Assembly (NCBI RefSeq): GCF_013337045.2
Contig: NZ_CP118259.1
Location: 3,674,001 to 3,738,000, forward strand
Origin: Agrobacterium vitis
GTDB taxonomy: Bacteria; Pseudomonadota; Alphaproteobacteria; Rhizobiales; Rhizobiaceae
Length of the DNA: 64,000 nt
Reading direction: 5' to 3'
Within the stretch, counting starts at the first letter, position 1; every line of letters begins with the position of its first letter. The notes beneath the pieces were generated by a model that was not told the origin of the DNA, made no database searches, and saw nothing but the letters and a program-made list of their open reading frames with translations. This document shows positions 54,500 to 64,000 of this stretch, one piece after another. The translations under genes and the position numbers were made by a program.

Positions 54500-55650
54500 T
54501 GTCGAATGAAACCGTGCTGTCCAATGCGACTGTGGTGCTGGAAAGTGGGCTGCTTCTGAAGGGCGCTGTGGTCATTCGCGATGGGTTGATTGCCGAAATT
54601 TCAGAAGGCAACAGCCGCATAGGCGAGGATTTCGGCGGCGATTATCTGATCCCCGGTCTGGTCGAGCTGCACACCGATCATCTGGAATCGCATTATTCGC
54701 CACGACCCGGCGTGCGTTGGAACAAGACGGCGGCCATTCAGGCCCATGATGCGCAGATCGTCACCTCAGGCATTACCACCGTGTTCGATTGTCTGCGGAT
54801 GGGGTCGGACGAGGATGGCGGGTTTGAGAAGGGCGAAATGCGCGATATGGCCGATGCCATCCAGGCCGCCGAGAAGGATGACCGTCTCCGCGCCGAGCAT
54901 CTGCTGCATCTGCGCTGCGAAGTGGCGTCTGACAATGTCCTCGACCATTTTTCTGATTTCGAACAGGACCCGCATGTGCGGCTGGTGTCGTTGATGGACC
55001 ATTCCCCGGGTCAGCGCCAGTTCCAGACGATGGACCAGTACACGCTTTATTATAAGACCAAGAAGGGGCTCACCGACGAGGCCTTTGCCCGCTTTGTCGA
55101 AAAGCGGCTGGAGGCTTCCGCGCAATATTCCGGCCAGCACCGTGATACGCTGGCCCGCATCTGCGCCGAGCGCGGCATTACGGTTGCCAGCCATGATGAT
55201 GCGACGCTTGCCCATGTGGAAGAGGCCAAGGGCCATGGTGTGCGTCTGGCCGAGTTTCCGACCAGTCTTGAAGCCGCCGATGCCTCGCACCAGGCGGGGA
55301 TGAGCGTGCTGATGGGCGCGCCCAACGTGGTGCGCGGTGGCTCCCATTCCGGCAATATTGCCGCAACCGATCTGGCCGAGCGCGGCGTGCTCGACGTGCT
55401 GTCTTCCGATTATATCCCGCTCAGCCTGCTGCACGCGCCTTTCGTGCTCGCCCATCGCTATGAGGCGATCAGCCTGCCGCAGGCTCTGGCCATGGTGACT
55501 TCGACGCCGGCCCGCACCGTCGGGCTGGAAGATCGGGGCCGGATTGCCCCTGGCCTGCGCGCCGATCTGGTGCGGGTGCGCTACAGCGAAAATCACGGTG
55601 GCGTGCCGGTGGTACGCTCCGTCTGGCGCCAGGGCAGAAGGGTTGCGTGA
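54499..55650 (+). CDS. phnM: Ribosyl methylphosphonate triphosphate diphosphatase PhnM
   Basis: The product is 383 residues, an amidohydrolase-fold metal enzyme. It removes pyrophosphate from ribosyl phosphonate 5-triphosphate to give the PhnJ substrate. Metal ligands appear in LVELHTDHLESHYSPRPGV, DHSPGQ, ASHDDATLAHVEEA and LSSDYIPLSLL. AGGA lies 9 bases before the ATG at 54499; a GTG three bases earlier is less likely. It overlaps both neighbours by one base. Confidence 0.95.
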   Translation: MSNETVLSNATVVLESGLLLKGAVVIRDGLIAEISEGNSRIGEDFGGDYLIPGLVELHTDHLESHYSPRPGVRWNKTAAIQAHDAQIVTSGITTVFDCLRMGSDEDGGFEKGEMRDMADAIQAAEKDDRLRAEHLLHLRCEVASDNVLDHFSDFEQDPHVRLVSLMDHSPGQRQFQTMDQYTLYYKTKKGLTDEAFARFVEKRLEASAQYSGQHRDTLARICAERGITVASHDDATLAHVEEAKGHGVRLAEFPTSLEAADASHQAGMSVLMGAPNVVRGGSHSGNIAATDLAERGVLDVLSSDYIPLSLLHAPFVLAHRYEAISLPQALAMVTSTPARTVGLEDRGRIAPGLRADLVRVRYSENHGGVPVVRSVWRQGRRVA

Positions 55651-56279
55651 TGGCGCCGCATTCCGCCATGCCCGGTAACGTGCCTGATCATCCGGGTGCC
55701 AAGGCTGAAGATAAGGGCCGGATGATCGTCGTGGTCGGCCCAAGCGGAGCGGGCAAGGATAGTCTGATTGCCTATGCCAAGCGGTATTTTACCGAACAGG
55801 TTGATGCCCAGTTCTGCCCCGTACATTTCGTCCAGCGGGTCATCACAAGGGCCGCCGATGCGGGCGGCGAGGATCATCGCCCGGCCAGTCCTTCCGAGTT
55901 TGATGATCTGAAGGCCGCTGGCTGTTTTGCGGTCGATTGGGATGCGCATGGCCTAAGCTATGGCATTCCTGACGATGTGCATCGCTGGCTATCGAATGGC
56001 AGCGTGGTGATCGCCAACGGCTCACGCTCGGTACTTCCCCGGTTTGCACAGGTCTTTCCGCGAATGCTGGTGGTCAATGTCACCGCCCGCCCCGAGGTTC
56101 TGGCCGATCGGCTGGAGGCGAGGGGCCGGGAAAGCCGCGAGGACATTCTGCAAAGGCTACAACGCAGCCCGCCTGACATTCGCGGCGACTACCCTGTCGT
56201 GACCATCGACAATTCCGGCCCGTTGGAAGAGGCGGGCAGGCGTTTCATCGAGACGATTGAAGCGGCTAAAAAATTCTAA
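55650..56279 (+). CDS. phnN: Ribose 1,5-bisphosphate phosphokinase PhnN
   Basis: The product is 209 residues. It phosphorylates ribose 1,5-bisphosphate to PRPP, the last step of phosphonate breakdown. Walker A is VVGPSGAGKDSLIAY (residues about 28-42) and the guanylate-kinase-like core continues to the end. About 25 residues before the core are poorly conserved, and an ATG at GRMIVVV could be the true start; I chose the TGATG overlap with phnM. It is the last gene of the phn group. Confidence 0.93.
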   Translation: MAPHSAMPGNVPDHPGAKAEDKGRMIVVVGPSGAGKDSLIAYAKRYFTEQVDAQFCPVHFVQRVITRAADAGGEDHRPASPSEFDDLKAAGCFAVDWDAHGLSYGIPDDVHRWLSNGSVVIANGSRSVLPRFAQVFPRMLVVNVTARPEVLADRLEARGRESREDILQRLQRSPPDIRGDYPVVTIDNSGPLEEAGRRFIETIEAAKKF

Positions 56280-56395
56280 TCAGCACGAACCAAACTTAAG
56301 GCGTTGCAACGTTCTTTGTGGGTTTTATAAATTGCACTGTGCTGTAGAGTTTGCTTGGTGCTGTCTCAGAGCAGACCATAGCCTTTTTTATGAAG

Positions 56396-57295
56396 TTACC
56401 GAAGAGGGGTTGCCGCCACGCTCGTATCCTTAGCAGGGGTCTGATCCTTAGCGGCGGGCTGGGCAGGTTTCCTGACGGGGTTCTGGGCTGTGTCCTTGGA
56501 CGCCAATTGTTTCCAGGTATTCTGCTGGTTCAGCATGGTGCGCAGATAGGCCACATTGGCCTCTGCCTGGTCGGGTGAAAGTTCGGCTCTTGCAATCCGG
56601 TCGGCCTCGTCGAAACGGCCTTGAAGGCCGACGACAAGGGCAAGGTTCTGGCGAACCCGGCTGTCGGCGCCGGGTTGCTGGGATGCGCTGCGCAGATAGG
56701 TTTCAGCGGTTTTCAGATCGCCGCCGAGCAGATAGGACATGCCCATATTCGACAGGATCGAAGGTTCGTTGGGCTGGATCTGCAAGGCTTGCTGATAAGC
56801 GGCGCGCGCCTCCTGGGTGCGGCCGAGCTGGTCGAGAACCGCGCCCTGGGCAGAATACAGCCGCCAATCTGGCCGGTCGGGGGTCTGGGCACGGCCAATC
56901 GTCGTCAAGGCCTGTTCCAGCTGGCCGGCGGCGGCCTGTGCCTTGCCGTAGGCGGCAAGCACTTGGCGGTCATTTGGATTGGCGATCACCACTTGCTGCA
57001 TGACAGATAAAGCCTGCGGCGCGCGGCCGCCCATCTGTAACAGATTGGCATAGGCCACGCCAACCTGCGCGTTCTTGCGATTTTTCTCATAGGCCCGGCC
57101 CATGCTATCGGTGGCCATGGCGATTTCGCCCGGCGTCATCTGATCAACGGGCTTGGTCATGCTCGGGATCGAGCCGGTCGACATTTTGTCGGTATTGGAG
57201 GTGGTGGCGCAGCCCGTCAGCGCCAGCGCCAGAGCAAACACCGAAAGAGCCGGCAGTGCCCCACAAATCTGAATGGATGAACGCCAAACAGCCAT
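56396..57295 (-). CDS. tadD: TadD-type TPR lipoprotein of Flp pilus assembly
   Basis: The product is 299 residues. A lipoprotein signal ends in LALTGCA (Cys29), followed by MSTGSIPSMTKPV. Then come about five tetratricopeptide repeats (residues about 80-240, for example ALQIQPNEPSILSNMGMSYL) and a Lys/Pro/Ala-rich tail. TadD proteins help the secretin and pilus assembly at the outer membrane. The gene lies over 40 kb from the cpa/tad operon but shares the MSTGSIP peptide with CpaD. The ATG at 57295 is taken; a GTG stands one codon before it. Another TPR lipoprotein role is possible. Confidence 0.8.
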   Translation of the reverse strand: MAVWRSSIQICGALPALSVFALALALTGCATTSNTDKMSTGSIPSMTKPVDQMTPGEIAMATDSMGRAYEKNRKNAQVGVAYANLLQMGGRAPQALSVMQQVVIANPNDRQVLAAYGKAQAAAGQLEQALTTIGRAQTPDRPDWRLYSAQGAVLDQLGRTQEARAAYQQALQIQPNEPSILSNMGMSYLLGGDLKTAETYLRSASQQPGADSRVRQNLALVVGLQGRFDEADRIARAELSPDQAEANVAYLRTMLNQQNTWKQLASKDTAQNPVRKPAQPAAKDQTPAKDTSVAATPLR

Positions 57296-57569
57296 CACTC
57301 TATCCCCATACCCCTGAATTCACAGGCGGACGAATCACCGCCATCGACCCTGCAACCATAGAAAAGCAATAATCTGTTAACCCTAATGGAGTGTTAAAAT
57401 GCCTCTGGTCTACGAGACCATCCGGCGTTTGACATTTTAGTCAGCCGTATATCTGCGGGAAAAATCGGACCCGGCCTTCTCACCAGAGAAAACCTCCGCG
57501 AAGGAACCGATTCTAAGGAATTTTGCGGTAAAGCTGACTGTGAAGTGATGGAACAGCAAAAGGGCAATC

Positions 57570-58958
<1,389 letters not shown>

Positions 58959-59558
58959 GCGAAAGCGTTGATGATGCTGTCTTCACCCTCGAGAGGTTTG
59001 AAAATCTCTCGAGGGTGAAGGTGCGCCGAAATCTGAAATCCGGCAATCTATCTTCAGTGACCATTCCTTAAGGCCGCTGCACTCATCATTTCTCAGTTGA
59101 AGAACCTGACGCCAGTTTGGGGTTATCAGGGCCTCAGTATTGTTGTGCCGTTTGACAGACTGTTCATCATCTGTTGACGACAAAGAGGCTATCGTTCATT
59201 TTTTATTTTGACTATGATTATCGTGTTTTGAGCGCCAGGAGCCGACTATTCCCAATGCCAGGTGTAAGACCTCTCCTTGATGAGTCCAGAGCGGTTATTC
59301 ACCTAAACATCGTCAGCTGATCTCGAAAGCCTTTATTTTCAAAGCATTACAGGCCTGTTTGAAAAGCCTGATATCGCGCTAAAGCGCAAAAAGAACCGGT
59401 TTGGAGGGATTTTTATTTGAATTAAAATAATTATTCGGCATTTCAATTTTTACATGTTAAATTTCAAGACTTAGAAAATTCAAATTTTTTTTATTTTACA
59501 TTGGCATCTCCGCTCCACACGTTTTCGGCGCATGGAACGGAAAAAGGAGATTGATTTA
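58959..59558. other. 600-base region without a clear gene, with the yceI promoter
   Basis: No convincing reading frame; a 66-codon one on the minus strand has unlikely composition. The first part holds the inverted repeat described separately. From about 59400 it is strongly AT-rich, including a run of T before 59500, which fits a promoter and leader for yceI. GCGC-TAAA-GCGC at about 59377-59388 is another small palindrome. I see no RNA gene I can support. Confidence 0.5.
58981..59020. repeat. Perfect 15-bp inverted repeat after the aminopeptidase gene
   Basis: CTTCACCCTCGAGAG (58981-58995) and CTCTCGAGGGTGAAG (59006-59020) with a 10-base loop. There is no T run on either side, so it is not a standard terminator. 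It may still end or stabilise the aminopeptidase mRNA, or be a protein-binding site or repeat element. Confidence 0.75.
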
Positions 59559-60254
59559 ATGAATTTCAATATGAGAAAAATCGTTATAAATTCAGTATTT
59601 ATTGGAATGGCAACAGGTTTTGGTGGCCTGACCATTGGCGGCGTGGCAACAGCTTCGGCGCAGGATGCCCAGGGTGCGCCGCCCGCTGGTGTTTATAAGC
59701 TAGACCCGACCCATGCCGACCTGACATGGTCGGTCAAGCACAATACGATTTCCAACTACACGGCCCGGTTTGGAAAGCTGGAAGCGACGCTTTCTCTCGA
59801 CCCGGCGAAAATCGAAGCCTCCAAGATCGAGGTAACCATTGATCCGACGTCGGTGGATGTACCCTATCCAGCGGATTATAAAGCCACCCACGCCAAATCG
59901 CCTTATGCGACCTGGACTGAGGAGATCAGCAAGGATCCGAAAAAGCTCAACAGTGACGCCTTCCCGAAGATCACTTTCGCATCGACCAGCGTGAAGAAGA
60001 CCGGTGACAAGACAGCGGAAATCGTCGGCAATTTGACATTCCTGGGTGTCACCAAGCCGGTGACACTGAATGCAACGCTGAACGGGGCGATTGACAGCCA
60101 TCCATTTGCAGGCGTTCCCGCCATTGGATTTGCCGCGGAAGGTACGTTTGACAGAACGGCGTTTGGCCAACCTGTCGGTTACGTTGGCAAGGATGTGACG
60201 ATTCGCTTTGATGGTGAGTTCATCCAGGACCCGGCAGCATCTCCATCCAAGTGA
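59559..60254 (+). CDS. YceI-family periplasmic protein
   Basis: The product is 231 residues. A signal peptide (residues about 1-35, ending near TASAQD) is followed by the lipocalin-like YceI barrel (GVYKLDPTHADLTWSVKHNT; AFPKITFASTSVKKTG; VTKPVTLNATLNG). YceI proteins bind isoprenoid chains such as ubiquinone precursors. AGGAG lies 9 bases before the ATG at 59559. The next gene carries a second YceI domain fused to cytochrome b561, which suggests a shared job. Confidence 0.93.
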   Translation: MNFNMRKIVINSVFIGMATGFGGLTIGGVATASAQDAQGAPPAGVYKLDPTHADLTWSVKHNTISNYTARFGKLEATLSLDPAKIEASKIEVTIDPTSVDVPYPADYKATHAKSPYATWTEEISKDPKKLNSDAFPKITFASTSVKKTGDKTAEIVGNLTFLGVTKPVTLNATLNGAIDSHPFAGVPAIGFAAEGTFDRTAFGQPVGYVGKDVTIRFDGEFIQDPAASPSK

Positions 60255-60439
60255 TGGTTGACCTGAAGTGATGATGAAAGCAGCGCGTGAGGCACAGGCT
60301 TCTGCGTAAATGCCTTTGGGCCGATGGGATTGGTGGCGTAATCAGCATCCTCAATCGGCCCAGAGCCTGCGTCGCAACGGGCATTCGGCTCGCAGAATTT
60401 TCCGAATTTTATCATTGATAAATATAGGTTTTAAGAGCC

Positions 60440-61810
60440 ATGAACACTGCGTTTCAGCACCAGACAATACCGCGGGCTGCGGTACGCTATACCGGCGTTG
60501 CCATCGCGTTGCATTGGGCGATCGCGCTGATGATCCTGTCGATGATCCCGATGGGATGGTGGATGGTGAGGGCCTTGAAAAAGCCTGAGACCCAGCAACT
60601 GGCCTATCAGCTGTTTCAGATCCACAAATCTATCGGCTTTGCCATTCTGGCTTTGACCCTGCTGCGCATCGTCTGGCGGGCAACCCATAAGCCGCCAGCC
60701 CTGCCATCCGGCATGAAGCTCTGGGAACGCTTTCTGGCCAATGCCACGCATATCGCTTTCTACGGCCTGATGCTGATCCTGCCCTTGACCGGCTGGATCT
60801 ATGTGTCTTCCGGCTGGGCGATTGCAACGGATCGCCCGCTGGATGTCGCCACCTCCTGGTTTGGCCTGTTTCCAATTCCGCACCTTCCGGGTCTTGAGGG
60901 ACATCGCAGCCTCGCCTACGGCGTGATGGGTGCCCATAGTTATATGGCTTACGGCGGTGCAGTGCTGATCGTTCTGCATGTCGCAGCGGCCTTGAAGCAT
61001 CATTTTATCGAGCGGGATGGTGTTTTGGCGCAGATGGTGCCTTTTCTGCGGGCCGGTAAGGCTGCTCACAGCACGTCTGGCAAAGGGAAGACCAGCGGCT
61101 TGTCGCATGGCTTCGGCTTGGCGCTTGTCGTTATGGCGGCCGCCATCGGTTGGGTCCTGCATTTGCCGCCGCCGCTTGCCGAGCAGCCATCGGCGGTGGA
61201 GGCACAAGCTGAACCGCCCGCCACAGCGCCGCAGCCATCCGCAAATGCCAGCCAGGCCAACCCTGCGCAAACCGATGTCCAAACCGCGCCAGTCCAGGCG
61301 GCAACCGCCCCTGTCTGGGTAATCGATATGGCATCGTCCAGCATCGGCTTTGGTGGCACCCATGCAGGCAATGCCTTCAATGGCCGGTTTGAAGAGTGGA
61401 GCGGTGATATTCATTTCGATCCTGCCAATCTGCCTGGTTCGAAAGCGGTGATCCTGGTAAAAACGGCCTCTGCCAGAACCGGCGATGCGACCCAGGAAGG
61501 CTCGTTGAAGAATGGTGAATGGCTCAATTCGACGCGGTTTCCGGAAGCCAAATTCGAAACCACGGAATTTCGCGCCTTGGGAGGCGATCGCTATGAGGCG
61601 AAAGGCACTCTCAGCATTAAGAACAAACCTCTGCCGGTTGTTCTGCCTTTCAGCTTGAAAATGGAGGGCAACAAGGCGCAGGTGGAAGGTGCGTTGGAAC
61701 TGGATCGCGCCGCCCTTAATCTTGGGATGTTTTCCGATCCATCGGCGGAATGGGTGTCGAAATCCATCTCTGTCAAGATTGCGGTGAGCGCAACTAAATC
61801 GGGCTCTTGA
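60440..61810 (+). CDS. Cytochrome b561 fused to a YceI domain
   Basis: The product is 456 residues. Residues about 10-195 are a di-haem cytochrome b561 of four to five helices, with His ligands in AIALHWAIALM, FQIHKSIGFA and VLIVLHVAAALKHH. A further helix (SHGFGLALVVMAAAIGWVL) and an Ala/Pro/Gln-rich linker (about 250-290) lead to a C-terminal YceI domain (VWVIDMASSSIGFGGTHAG, then EWLNSTRFPEAKFETTEF) placed in the periplasm. It could pass electrons between the quinone pool and a ligand held by the YceI barrel; this is inference. Confidence 0.92.
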   Translation: MNTAFQHQTIPRAAVRYTGVAIALHWAIALMILSMIPMGWWMVRALKKPETQQLAYQLFQIHKSIGFAILALTLLRIVWRATHKPPALPSGMKLWERFLANATHIAFYGLMLILPLTGWIYVSSGWAIATDRPLDVATSWFGLFPIPHLPGLEGHRSLAYGVMGAHSYMAYGGAVLIVLHVAAALKHHFIERDGVLAQMVPFLRAGKAAHSTSGKGKTSGLSHGFGLALVVMAAAIGWVLHLPPPLAEQPSAVEAQAEPPATAPQPSANASQANPAQTDVQTAPVQAATAPVWVIDMASSSIGFGGTHAGNAFNGRFEEWSGDIHFDPANLPGSKAVILVKTASARTGDATQEGSLKNGEWLNSTRFPEAKFETTEFRALGGDRYEAKGTLSIKNKPLPVVLPFSLKMEGNKAQVEGALELDRAALNLGMFSDPSAEWVSKSISVKIAVSATKSGS

Positions 61811-61829
61811 TCGCATCCATCCATGACAG

Positions 61830-61857
61830 GCCCGGCCTCTTGCAGTGTCGGGCTTTG
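61830..61857 (+). terminator. Weak hairpin terminator after the b561-YceI gene
   Basis: GCCCGGC and GTCGGGC pair with one G-T, 10-base loop, followed by TTTGT. It lies 19 bases after the stop. The T run is short. Confidence 0.4.
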
Positions 61858-61900
61858 TCGTGTGATATATAACGGGTGCGAAACGAGAGCGGAGCAGACG

Positions 61901-62251
61901 ATGAGCCTGGAACTGACCGCAACGGCGGCGCTGGGGCTTTGGCATCACGTGACCCTGCGCCAGGTGCAGGAAGATGGCCGCGACCTGACGCTGCGCCAGC
62001 TGTCAATCCTGTTGCATATCTATCTGGTTCCGCCGCCGCATACGGTCAGGGGGCTTGCCGCCACCCTCAAGGTCACCAAGCCGGTCATTACCCGCGCGCT
62101 CGATACCATGGGCGGCATGGGGTTTGTCGACCGGGTGCGCGATGACATGGACAAGCGCAATGTCATCATCAAGCGTACTGTGGCGGGCGCGCTTTATCTG
62201 GAAAAATTCGGCGACCTGATTATCGAGCAGGCGCGAGGCATGAGGACGTGA
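61901..62251 (+). CDS. MarR-type winged-helix regulator
   Basis: The product is 116 residues. It has LTLRQLSILLHIYL, HTVRGLAATLKVTKPVITRA (the helix-turn-helix) and GFVDRVRDDMDKRNVIIKRT (the wing), as in MarR proteins, but is shorter and lacks part of the dimer helices. GGAGCAGACG precedes the ATG at 61901. The stop is 2 bases before the start of the NlpC/P60 gene, so the two are surely co-transcribed. Its target is unknown. Confidence 0.82.
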   Translation: MSLELTATAALGLWHHVTLRQVQEDGRDLTLRQLSILLHIYLVPPPHTVRGLAATLKVTKPVITRALDTMGGMGFVDRVRDDMDKRNVIIKRTVAGALYLEKFGDLIIEQARGMRT

Positions 62252-62253
62252 AC

Positions 62254-63114
62254 ATGCAACTGGACCGCCGGCTGAACGCCTATCGATCTGATCTGGCCGA
62301 TGCGGCCCTGCGCGACCGGGTGGACGCGGAGCGCTATGTCATCGGCACACCGGCGCGCATTGCCGTGCCGGTTATCGCCTTGCGTCCGCGCCCGGATTTT
62401 GCCTGCGGAATTGATACGGAGGTGCTGCTGGGGGAAGAGGTTACGGTCTTCGACCGTGCCGATGGCTGGGCCTGGGTGAAGGCCGATCTGGATGGTTATG
62501 TCGGCTATGTGCCTGAAACGGCGATTGCCGCCATCGAGGCGCCGCCCACGCATTGGATAACAGTGCAACGCAGTTTTCTCTATACCGGCCCGGATCTGCG
62601 CTATCCCAATGCGCGGACCATCTCGATGGGGAGCCGGGTAACGGTCACCGGTGAAGCCGAGACCCGTGGCACCCGCTATTTTCTGTTGAGTGACGGTCAG
62701 GCGGTGATTGCCGATCATTGCCGCGCCCTGGGTACACCGGCAGGCGAGGATTATGTGGCCATCGCCGCCCGTTTTCTGGAAACGCCCTATCTCTGGGGCG
62801 GACGCAGCGGGCTTGGCATCGATTGCTCCGGCCTCGTCCAGCTCTCGATGCAGATGTGCGGGCTGAGCGCCCCGCGCGACAGCGACATGCAGGCGGCAGG
62901 ACTCGGCAGTGCGGTTGACCGGAGCGATCTGCGCCGGGGCGACCTGATCTTCTGGAAAGGCCATGCAGGCATCATGGAAGACGAGCGCACCCTGCTGCAT
63001 GCCAACGGTCACACGATGAGCGTCGCCCGCGAAGACGTGGACGCCGCCATCGCCCGGATCGGCTGGCTCTACCAGCAGCCGACCGGCTATCGCCGACCGG
63101 AACGGATCGCCTAG
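62254..63114 (+). CDS. NlpC/P60-family hydrolase with SH3-like domains
   Basis: The product is 286 residues. Two bacterial SH3-like segments (residues about 40-95 and 105-155) are followed by an NlpC/P60 domain with catalytic Cys in GRSGLGIDCSGLVQL and His in FWKGHAGIMED; a third residue His in LLHANGHTM. The family cuts gamma-D-Glu-DAP or similar peptide bonds. No signal peptide is seen, so it may process recycled wall peptides in the cytoplasm. GAGG stands 8 bases before the ATG at 62254; a GTG at 62248 is too near that site. Confidence 0.9.
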   Translation: MQLDRRLNAYRSDLADAALRDRVDAERYVIGTPARIAVPVIALRPRPDFACGIDTEVLLGEEVTVFDRADGWAWVKADLDGYVGYVPETAIAAIEAPPTHWITVQRSFLYTGPDLRYPNARTISMGSRVTVTGEAETRGTRYFLLSDGQAVIADHCRALGTPAGEDYVAIAARFLETPYLWGGRSGLGIDCSGLVQLSMQMCGLSAPRDSDMQAAGLGSAVDRSDLRRGDLIFWKGHAGIMEDERTLLHANGHTMSVAREDVDAAIARIGWLYQQPTGYRRPERIA

Positions 63115-63156
63115 AGACCCACGCTTCGACCGGTCAACCCAATCAGGCGAAGCCTG

Positions 63157-64000
63157 TCAATGCGCCTCGTCCCAATTGTTGGCGGCGCGGGCGTCCACTT
63201 TGAGGGGGACGCGCATGGCGATGGCGGGCATGGCGGCATTTTCCATGGTGGAGACGATCACCGGCAAGGCAGCATCGATGGCCTCATCCTCGACCTCGAA
63301 GATCAGTTCGTCATGCACCTGGAGAAGCATCCGGGTTTTGTCACCGAGACCGGCCTTGGCCAGCGCCGGTTCCACCTGCACCATGGCGCGGCGGATGACA
63401 TCGGCGGCGGAACCCTGGATGGGCGCGTTGATTGCCGCACGCTCGTTGAAGGCCCGCATCGACGGGTTGGAGGATTTGATCTCCGGGTAATGGGCGCGCC
63501 GTCCAAAGATGGTTTCGACATAACCGTGCTCACGCACAAAGGCCTTGGTGCTTTCCATATAGTCCTTGATGCCGGGGAAGCGCTCGAAATATTTCTTGAT
63601 GTATTCGCCCGCTTCCGACCGCTCGATGCTGAGCTGGTTGGCAAGCCCGAAGGCGGAAATACCGTAGATAATCCCGAAATTGATTGCCTTGGCGCGGCGG
63701 CGCACCTCAGACGGCATGCCGTCCACCGGCACGCCAAACATTTCAGAGGCCGTCATCGCATGAATATCGACCCCATCGGCAAAGGCCTGGCGCAATTGCG
63801 GAATGTCAGCCACATGGGCCAGCACCCGCAGCTCGATCTGGCTGTAGTCGGCAGACAAGAGCTTATGGCCTGGGGTGGAAATGAAGGCGGTGCGGATCTT
63901 GCGGCCTTCGGCCGTGCGCACCGGGATGTTTTGCAGGTTCGGCTCGGAGGAAGACAGGCGACCGGTGGTCGTGGCCGCCATGGAATAGGATGTGTGGACC
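63157..64000 (-). CDS. polA: DNA polymerase I, C-terminal part
   Basis: The last 280 residues of PolA; the gene starts beyond the window. All polymerase motifs here are intact: TTGRLSSSEPNLQNIP, motif A SADYSQIELRVLAHVA, motif B RRRAKAINFGIIYG and motif C LLQVHDELIFEVE. It fills gaps in replication and repair. The frame is open through base 64000, where the family motif HTSYSMAATTTGRLSS continues. It is convergent with the NlpC/P60 gene, 42 bases apart. Confidence 0.97.
   Translation of the reverse strand, partial: VHTSYSMAATTTGRLSSSEPNLQNIPVRTAEGRKIRTAFISTPGHKLLSADYSQIELRVLAHVADIPQLRQAFADGVDIHAMTASEMFGVPVDGMPSEVRRRAKAINFGIIYGISAFGLANQLSIERSEAGEYIKKYFERFPGIKDYMESTKAFVREHGYVETIFGRRAHYPEIKSSNPSMRAFNERAAINAPIQGSAADVIRRAMVQVEPALAKAGLGDKTRMLLQVHDELIFEVEDEAIDAALPVIVSTMENAAMPAIAMRVPLKVDARAANNWDEAH

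Noticed and set aside
58983..59183. A 66-codon minus-strand reading frame after the aminopeptidase gene
   Set aside because: It runs through the inverted repeat, has no ribosome site I can see and no domain-like composition.

Overview
The window looks like one uninterrupted stretch of chromosome from an alphaproteobacterium of the order Rhizobiales, most likely a member of the Rhizobiaceae close to Agrobacterium/Allorhizobium/Rhizobium. The grounds are the fairly high GC content, a BA14K-family protein, a cpa/tad pilus operon of the rhizobial type, a rhizobial sigma-70 promoter (GTTGAC-N17-CTAAAT) in front of a tRNA, a phn operon with the rhizobial order phnGHIJKL-acetyltransferase-phnCDE1E2-DUF1045-phnMN, and palindromic intergenic repeats of the kind common in this family. 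I see no insertion sequence, prophage, integrase, CRISPR array or plasmid function, so this is core or stable accessory chromosome rather than an island. Genus-level placement is inference.

Layout. 1-2400: the 3' end of pheT, a BA14K protein, tRNA-Leu(CAG) and a small secreted protein. 2667-14242: a Flp/Tad pilus locus. The minus strand carries two Flp pilin genes followed by cpaA, cpaB, cpaC, cpaD, cpaE, cpaF, tadB and tadC, several with 4-base overlaps. The plus strand carries an orphan pilus N-terminal-domain protein and two TadE-like pseudopilins. 14389-17318: deoB-add-upp, nucleoside and pentose-phosphate salvage. 17448-24078: a retropepsin-like protease, gpmA, dapB, an MsbA-type exporter, glk, mgsA and mepA. 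24338-30247: a yejABEF-type peptide importer. 30276-34373: a 2-hydroxyacid dehydrogenase, pncB, tRNA-Ser(GGA) and small proteins of unknown function.

34773-42852 is a complete nucleoside catabolic operon: a BMP-family nucleoside importer (binding protein, double ATPase, two permeases) followed by cdd, a purine nucleoside phosphorylase, deoC and deoA. Together with deoB it can import nucleosides, deaminate and phosphorolyse them, move the phosphate on the sugar, and cleave deoxyribose 5-phosphate to glyceraldehyde 3-phosphate and acetaldehyde.

42836-56279 is a carbon-phosphorus lyase locus. A divergent phnF repressor gene faces phnG. The intergenic region has a Pho-box-like site and a perfect 8-bp inverted repeat suited to PhnF, and a second Pho-box-like site lies before phnC. 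No phnP is present in this cluster; a DUF1045 2H-phosphoesterase protein sits where a cyclic-phosphate phosphodiesterase would be needed. 56396-57295 is a TadD-type lipoprotein, over 40 kb from the rest of the pilus genes. 57570-64000: an M17 aminopeptidase, a YceI protein, a cytochrome b561-YceI fusion, a MarR-type regulator with an NlpC/P60 hydrolase, and the 3' end of polA.

Nothing here is a clear wholly new system. The best leads are the DUF1045 protein as a PhnP substitute, a tiny membrane-protein gene antisense inside the phn operon, the MSTGSIP peptide shared by two pilus lipoproteins, the b561-YceI fusion, and a family of palindromic repeats.
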